Below the pieces are notes generated by a model. It made no database searches. It had not been told where the DNA came from and was given only the letters and a program-made list of their open reading frames with translations. Below, one piece after another: positions 57,396 through 64,000 of a stretch of 64,000 nt of DNA. Numbering within the stretch: the stretch's first letter is position 1; each line of letters begins with the position of its first letter. The position numbers and the translations under genes are program-made. The DNA comes from Prostheceraeus crozeri (taxonomy: Eukaryota > Platyhelminthes > Polycladida > Euryleptidae): NCBI GenBank assembly GCA_907163375.1, contig CAJQUW010009239.1:124001-188000 (forward strand), in the 5' to 3' direction.

Positions 57396-60238
57396 TAAGA
57401 CAAGAAGATCTGTTTCTTTTCTTTTATATACTTAAGATAACACAATTTATTACTTTTTCATTGAGTAACTCCTAGCTTCATTCATGGCTTATAGCTGCGC
57501 TGGGGTGAAAATTCTGTAAAAGAAGCGCTTTGCATGTGCGACTATGAGGGATGACTGATGGCTCATCTAATGAGCAAAAAGGATTCGAAAATGATAATCA
57601 TGTCATTCTACCCAATTGAATTTCATAGCACGGGAAAGAACAGAAATCATCCGTCGTAGAAAAATAGAGAAATATTCGAGCCGTACAGGTTAAGTAGTAA
57701 GTGATTGTCAAACACATAAACGTCATCCATTATGTTGAGTCAACACAAACATATTCGAAATTCAGAAGGCAAGTCAAATTCATGTCTCATACTCTTACTT
57801 GATGATAAATATAATGTTTGATAAGAAGTTATGTCTACACAAAGTATTTGTTTGATTTACAATATAGACTTATGTTGGAAGGATGATAAGTGCAGAGACA
57901 AGCCTTCAGGCAGACAGGGGAAATCTATTCATCATTCATAAAACTATCCAAAGGAATGCGTCCCCTTTAAGAGATTGAATTACAATCGTCCTGTGATATG
58001 CCATTAAGTCATGTCAATTTAACTGACTATGAAAAAGGATGTGGAAGTCGGATAAAATTTGTGAATATAGGAGGATAGAAGTAAAAGGAAAATACTGATA
58101 TCTCAGGGGATGATGTGATGATCATGCAAAGCATTCCGTGATCATTTTGCATTCCCTTTCTATTGACACGTTTGATGATTTTGAAAATATACTATTTGCT
58201 CTGTATGAAGAGAACATGTCTTCGTTAATTTCTGTCTATTTTACTGATTAAGGTGCCAAGAAACTAATCTTGTTGATCATCATGTCGCATGCAATTCACA
58301 GTGAATGAAAATATGTTGTATCAACCCTATTCCACCTGGGGTTGAGGAAGGAGGTTTCTTCAGCCTCCTATACATAATATGATTTTGCCCAAAAACTTCA
58401 GCAGCTACGACTCCAGTTTTTGTGACCTTTTGACTTCTACGGACTTCCGATAATCAATTTAAATTGCATCAAATTTGGATTTTAAAATCGAGAATTTTTG
58501 TCAATATTTTGCAAAATTGAGCATCTTAATCAGTTTATATTACTTTTAGACCATTGCCAAAGTGCATATGAAGAAAAATTGACACATTCTTTCATCCACA
58601 AATGAATCCATACGTGTTGGCTAACCTACATGAATTCCTATTTGAGCTGTACTCTGCACTGTTGAACTATTCCAATACAATAAAAAATCCCCAAAGTTTT
58701 GGTGCGAAATCTGCATTGCGTAAACTCCTTGCAAGTTTTGCCCATAAATTCGTCCGGTTCCAAGGATATATTCTAGAATTAGAATATACACGCATATTCT
58801 AGAATTCATTAATTCGATTTGATATTGTTTCATAGCATGTAAATGTTCTACGTACACCTGCTGTTTTGTAAACGGATTATTTGATCCACAAGAAAGACTC
58901 TAAACCGTTCCTAGGATGAGTCATTTCTTAAATGAAAACTGTTCTGAGAACGATATTTTAGTCTTTGAATCGTAATTACACTTTCCTTGAACTTGACACG
59001 GAAGAAACTTATTATGATAACAGAATGAGACTTCTGATTAATTCTGTAAAATCTAGCGAAAACCCGTGAATCCAACGGCGTGAAATCTTGTGAAAAAATG
59101 TGTTGTGTTCAAAATAAATGCGTTGATTTTATAAATAGAAAGCGCTAAGTGTTGTAGACGTAGAACTGGCAAATGCTGCTATTCATAAACTAATGCAGTA
59201 AATCATTGGCGAATGGAAGACGGCGCTCAATGAGAGACTACTCTTTTCCAACTCATAATAAATAAATCAATGAATAGAAGTTATATTCACTTTAAACCTG
59301 ATCGCTTACAGTCTGAGAAATGTCATACTGAGTTCATTTCGCGAAACCTACTGTCTACTCAAGGCGCTTTCCGAAGTCAAACACGAAGACAAAATTCAGA
59401 AGAATTCCCTACCGTTCATCTAGAGCTTCTCAAATGTGCGCATGATGCGTGCATGTATGTAATTTATTTCAAGTACATTAAAAATCGTAAGTTAAAGAAG
59501 TGAATATTACACACACAGAGAGAGCGGGTAGAAATAGTTAGAAAAAAAATAAAAACATGATGCAAAGATGTTGAATGATGTATCGAAAACTTAGGATATG
59601 TAACTGCAATCTAATATATCGGCTTCCTTTATTATTTGCTGGCCTTGATGTGTCCCATACTAATCAAGTGGTGATAATGTCAAAGTCATCGCATTTTCTG
59701 AACTGAAAGTTTGGACAAGTTTGAACAAATCGACCTTGCTCTATATTCTAGAATATCATGGATATCAAATTATAATAATTTGAGATCTACCTTGTCCCAA
59801 AAGAGCTTGCGATATGACATATTATGTACATATTGCTTAGTTGCTGGTGCATGCTTCATGACATAATCATGTACATACAAATCATGACTTCATGCATAAA
59901 ATTTTCACTTCGAAGGGTTTGGAACATCAAAAGAACTCTTCATCAATTAACTTTCCGGTCAGTGTAAAATACAAAATTCCGATGTATTTTGCACTTAACT
60001 AAGCCTACAAAATTACAAATTAATTTCATTACCATAAATATTCATCATTTTATATTCGAAAATATATCTGAATCAATCTCCTATATTTGAACGAAATGTG
60101 AAATTACTTGCAACTTATCATAAAGTAAATCGTTTTTGTTATCATGGCTGTAATCAGATACATTGTTCGTTCACAAATTTTCTGATGATTCTTTTGGAGA
60201 TAAATAGATCTATTAGTTCGGCAGCCTGAACGAGTTTT

Positions 60239-60849
60239 TGTAGGGCACGAGGCCGAGAATGAAACTTTCACATAATGAAGTACACCCTATGACTATTACG
60301 AATCTGCGCATCTTCAGTGTTACAGTTAGTTCCTCTTCGGAAAAACACATGTTTATCCAATGGGATGCAGATTGCCGTTTTCGGCAAAAATGAAATTGTT
60401 TTTTCATGACAACTGAAAAGTATTCAGTCTAGAGCCACAATTTTTGACATAGAATGTCTTCAGGTCATTCCTCATTATGGTCATGAACATTTGTCTATGA
60501 AGCTGCACACATTAAGATTTGGCAGGCCTGTCAACATGTTGGCCCACTTTATCCACATTGAGCCACATTCTCGCATACATTTCCGATCAGAAGCATAATA
60601 AAATCACATACGTATGATAGGAAATGACCCGAAGACATACCATGTCAAAAGTTATGGCTGTAAACTTAGTACTTTTCACTTGTTAAGAGAAAACTGCAAC
60701 CTGAGTGCCATTGGATTAAGATGTGTTTTCATTTGATCGTGTCTGACAAGAAGGGGAACCGGGTAGATCTCGGCAGACGTGCAGATTTGTAGTAGCCATA
60801 GCGTGTGCATCATTCTGTGAAAGGCTCATTTTTGGCCTCGTCCCCTGCA
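60239..60849. mobile_element. Long-TIR MITE, copy B
   Basis: Arms of about 155 bp (60239-60395 and 60692-60849) are imperfect inverted repeats beginning TGTAGGGCACGAGGC and TGCAGGGGACGAGGC. They and the interior match copy A at 47718-49383. It ends 79 bp before the CaV3 S4 exon. No coding capacity. Confidence 0.78.
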
Positions 60850-60928
60850 GGAAGTCGTTATGTCTATCGGACTTTAAGGGCGAATCATGCAAATTACTTT
60901 TCAGCACAACATGACTATTGTTTTACAG

Positions 60929-61026
60929 GTTCATGGAATATTTACCGTACACTCGAAATCTTAGTTTGACTGCAATCCGTACGATTCGAGTTCTTCGACC
61001 ACTGCGAGCAATTAACAGGATTCCAA
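60929..61026 (+). CDS. T-type (CaV3) calcium channel alpha-1 exon, domain I S4
   Basis: The 98-bp exon follows TTTTACAG and precedes GTAAGT (61027). It reads [20 protein letters not shown] and then [12 protein letters not shown], the voltage-sensing S4 helix with an arginine every third residue and the CaV3-typical LRAINRIP end. One base completes the glycine codon from the previous exon and one base is left for the next codon, so the exon phases agree. The next exon (S5 and pore) was not found in the window. Confidence 0.93.
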
Positions 61027-64000
61027 GTAAGTATTGCTCTCATGCGACTATACGAGTATTGTTTATTTGTCAATCAACAATTTAATAAAATTAATGCTAT
61101 GTGTGCTATAAAACAACAGCACTATTTCTCTGTCGAATTTAGGGGAAACAGGGGCCATTTAGTTTTGCAAAACATTCAATTTCAAAACTGTCAATATTCT
61201 AAAGTTTCTACTAGGATGTTTTACTTGGCATCATTGATCGACTCACAGCCACAGTGGACAGACAGAAAAACGCGTAACAAAGCGTGCAACGTGTAGCACG
61301 TCCGAGTAGGAAATTTGAGGCCATAAAAAACACAGTTTTTTCCTTTCAAAAAGTGGCGGGGATATAATGGACCAACCCATAGTCTACTATGCCGGAGTAC
61401 TATTCGATTATGCACTTCCTGAAAATCGAATGATTAATTAATAGATAATAATACATAACTAAATTTCTATAAAATCTATTGCTCATTATCCTCCTAGCAG
61501 AAATTACAATTTAGAGTTGTTTTCCTTTGAATTTTGGCAAAAGCAATAATTAACTTGTCATAAAGTTCAAGTTGATCTTTCTGTAAAATCTCTTATACAT
61601 GATATTTGTTTGTCATTTCTTGGAAAGCATGTAGGTTATCACAACTTGCCATGATAATTATTGAACCTGACAATCGATATTGGCGAAACTACGGAATAAC
61701 GGTAAGTGCATTCACCACTGTTTTAAACAATTTGACAACTGTATCTTTTTCTATAAGCAGAAAAGGGGTCGAAAAAGTTACCAGTACAATATAAATTATC
61801 TGTAGCACATCCATTTGTGGTAAATCTCTGTGAGTTGTTGGGTTCGATTCCTGACGAGAAAATATTCCTTTATTTTCTCAATTGCAATCAAACAAAAATT
61901 TTTCTAAAATCCTTCAACATAACGCACAAATGGACAGATATTTCATTTTGGATTGATGCGCTCACAAGTATATACATGCAGTATGCCAAAAAATTAGAGA
62001 ATTTTACATTTTTCCATTCCTATGATTGTAGATGTCAATTGAGATGTTGAAATTAAAGCTAAACTCTTTACCGATAGGTTTGGTTTGTTAAGCAATATTG
62101 GTATAGCAATATTCCATATAATGACAATATACAAAAACTGATTACTTTGATCAATGAGAATATCACACGCATCAAAGCGATCGATGAAAAACGGTTTGCA
62201 ATGGTGCCATTTTCTTTCCGTCCATCGAAGAAAATATCATGATAGCTGACTAGAACAAATGCAGTAGATAATATTAGCCAACGTGCATTAAGATTTTTTC
62301 TATACATCTATCTATACATTTTTCTAAACATCGCATATGCATTAATGTGCAAATTTGTATAATCGGTTTATTGTCCGATTTAATACCCTAGCTGCTTATA
62401 TCCTCTTTTCATATACTGCATGTACATGTCCTCTTTGTTGATTCAGAAGTATATTTCAGCAATTTTTCATGTAATTCATTCTATTATTGAATCAACAGCT
62501 TCAATTTTCTGGACTTGAATTATTTTTGTAGCGCAACAAAGTGCTTTCTACTCGCATTTTGAAATTGTGAATTAGGTTTAACGTTATTGATGATGCCATT
62601 AAAATAACAGTAATAATCATACATATCAAAAATTCTAGTCTCTTTGCCTTATTATCATAAATACGCACTACTGATGATATGATGACATATGATGATCCGG
62701 TGAAACACATTTGGAAGCAATAGTATCCACCGATGCTCTATGTACATGTACATCATCAGTCCATAATAAGAATAATGCGTCGACCTGCATGATCTTCATA
62801 TACTTGATATTGCTGAACACTCACATTTTCCATAGTAGATTGAGTTTCGACTTTGATTATTTAAAGAAAACCATAAAAAAGTTACAATCTAGTATCACCA
62901 TGGCTGATAGTGAATTCGGTAAACAGATATTATCGTATATAAAAAATTATTCTACAAACTTTAACAACACATTTGATCGAATTAAAGCTTTCGTCCTTTA
63001 AAAAAGATTTTTTTATACAATTTTTAATGAGCACTTGCAAGCTTAGATGTACATTCGCTGCAGACTGACGTTTGTGATCTTAGGCAGAAAAGTGTTTTTG
63101 AAAAATGTTTATCTTAACAATACAAATGCCGATTGCTAGATAGTGATTTATGAAACGTAGAAGAAATTGTATAATACGACTCAACAACCACACAAAGACA
63201 ACAATGTTAATCAGTGCAACAGAACAACGACTACTGGCGCAACAAATATTTTTCTTTTGTGAGAAAATGAGAGTTGTTTGTTTCCTTCCATTCAAAGCGC
63301 CTTAAGGAGGCAGGAAAAAGGCTTAATGTAGCTATAGACAGCAAGAGATGGATCGATGACATAGCAAAATGACAAAAGTTACGAAATAGTGCAACATTAT
63401 GCTTGAATATAACACGAATAGGCTTGCATGAAAATTCATGGAGCTAAAATGAGCCAAGCTAATGCAGCTAAATCGAGAGAAGAGATTTGCACATATTTTC
63501 TCATTTTTCTAAACAGTTTAAATTTACTTAGAACTGGCACCAATTAACTATTCAATCAATCAAAAGTCATCGACAGTTCAAAAATAGTGAAGTATATGAC
63601 AGATAAGCTGCACAGGCGTAGAAGCACTGTAAATTGGTCTAATCTGCAGATATTCATTTTTCTACAGAAACTAACTTTCAAATGCGAACTACCAGTGATT
63701 CAAGCATCATACTACAAGCTCAGCTGAAATAACAATTTTGGAAAATTCTACTATTCGTATTTCATTAGAATGTGAATGATATGCTTGGTAGATGAGCTGA
63801 TGTTATACAGCTTACAACTTTATGCTCCATGTCACAAACAAGATTCGAAGTTTTCACTCTGATTTCTATAGAAAGATCATTGCACACTTCAAATATTTGA
63901 TTGTGTTTGTGTTTGATTAAAATTATATTTTGAAATTTGAATTTTTGACGCACTTTTTCTTGCATCTCCCAATGCTTAATTTTTGAATAAATGAAAAATT
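61027..64000. other. Probable next CaV3 intron, AT-rich
   Basis: No further channel exon was recognised. A tRNA-like B-box (GGTTCGATTCC at 61841-61851) with a loose box A at about 61803 may be another SINE head. The rest holds nothing I can support. Confidence 0.4.

Larger units (their letters stand above)
52382..60928 (+). other. 8.5-kb CaV3 intron
   Basis: Bounded by GTAAGT and TTGTTTTACAG. The phases of the flanking exons fit exactly. It contains a deleted mariner-like element, a tRNA-like SINE head, a LINE fragment and MITE copy B. Unannotated parts (52382-52750, 53704-54395, 54560-56194, 57396-60238) show nothing I can identify. Confidence 0.88.

Noticed and set aside
62711..63001. Possible small gene or further CaV3 exon
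   Set aside because: The translation does not match S5 or pore sequence of CaV3 and no splice sites fit the required phase.

Overview
The window is animal nuclear DNA, most likely from an AT-rich invertebrate. Two exons on the + strand, at about 52131-52381 and 60929-61026, encode segments S1-S3 and S4 of domain I of a T-type (CaV3) voltage-gated calcium channel alpha-1 subunit. They are separated by an 8.5 kb intron. The residues look closest to arthropod-type channels, but I cannot name the species. Almost everything else is intronic or intergenic DNA carrying many decayed transposons.

The outstanding object is a complete Polinton/Maverick (virus-like DNA transposon) at 27815-43007, 15,193 bp long. 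It begins AGTAGT, ends ACTACT, has inverted terminal repeats of 422 and 389 bp and is flanked by a perfect 6-bp target-site duplication, CAGCTC. Its genes form four blocks. The left + block (28074-31246) holds a membrane protein, a coiled-coil protein, a penton-like protein and an A32-type packaging ATPase broken by one in-frame stop. The central - block (37077 down to 31283) holds a zinc-finger protein, a second membrane-anchored P-loop ATPase, a small unknown and an intact protein-primed DNA polymerase B. The right + block (37095-41711) holds a fibre-like coiled coil, two small membrane-active or core-like proteins, a candidate double-jelly-roll capsid protein and a phospholipase-A2-like domain fused to an integrase. 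A - strand adenain-type cysteine protease ends the series. Together these genes supply replication, integration and virion formation, so this is an endogenous, potentially virion-forming element. Apart from the ATPase stop every major gene is open, which with the intact duplication suggests fairly recent insertion.

Unusual points in the element: two different ATPases; recurrent G-X-G-(I/L) motifs resembling adenain cleavage sites, including one between the PLA2 and integrase domains; a 30-bp minisatellite in the polymerase gene between motifs B and C; a large multi-stem palindrome at 36521-36687; four 112-bp tandem repeats beside one terminal repeat only; terminal repeats that run into the first gene; and an A-rich TTTAAAAATG-like start context on nearly every gene.

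The host portion contains a degenerate Tc1 transposase (about 14080-15177), degenerate non-LTR retrotransposons (about 23429-23700, 24304-25540, 56195-57395), an internally deleted mariner-like element (52753-53701), two hAT-like elements (26793-27585 and 47775-48775), a long-TIR MITE family in two copies (one split by a hAT), several foldback elements and tRNA-like SINE heads. I found no rRNA genes or CRISPR arrays. Large stretches show no gene I can support.
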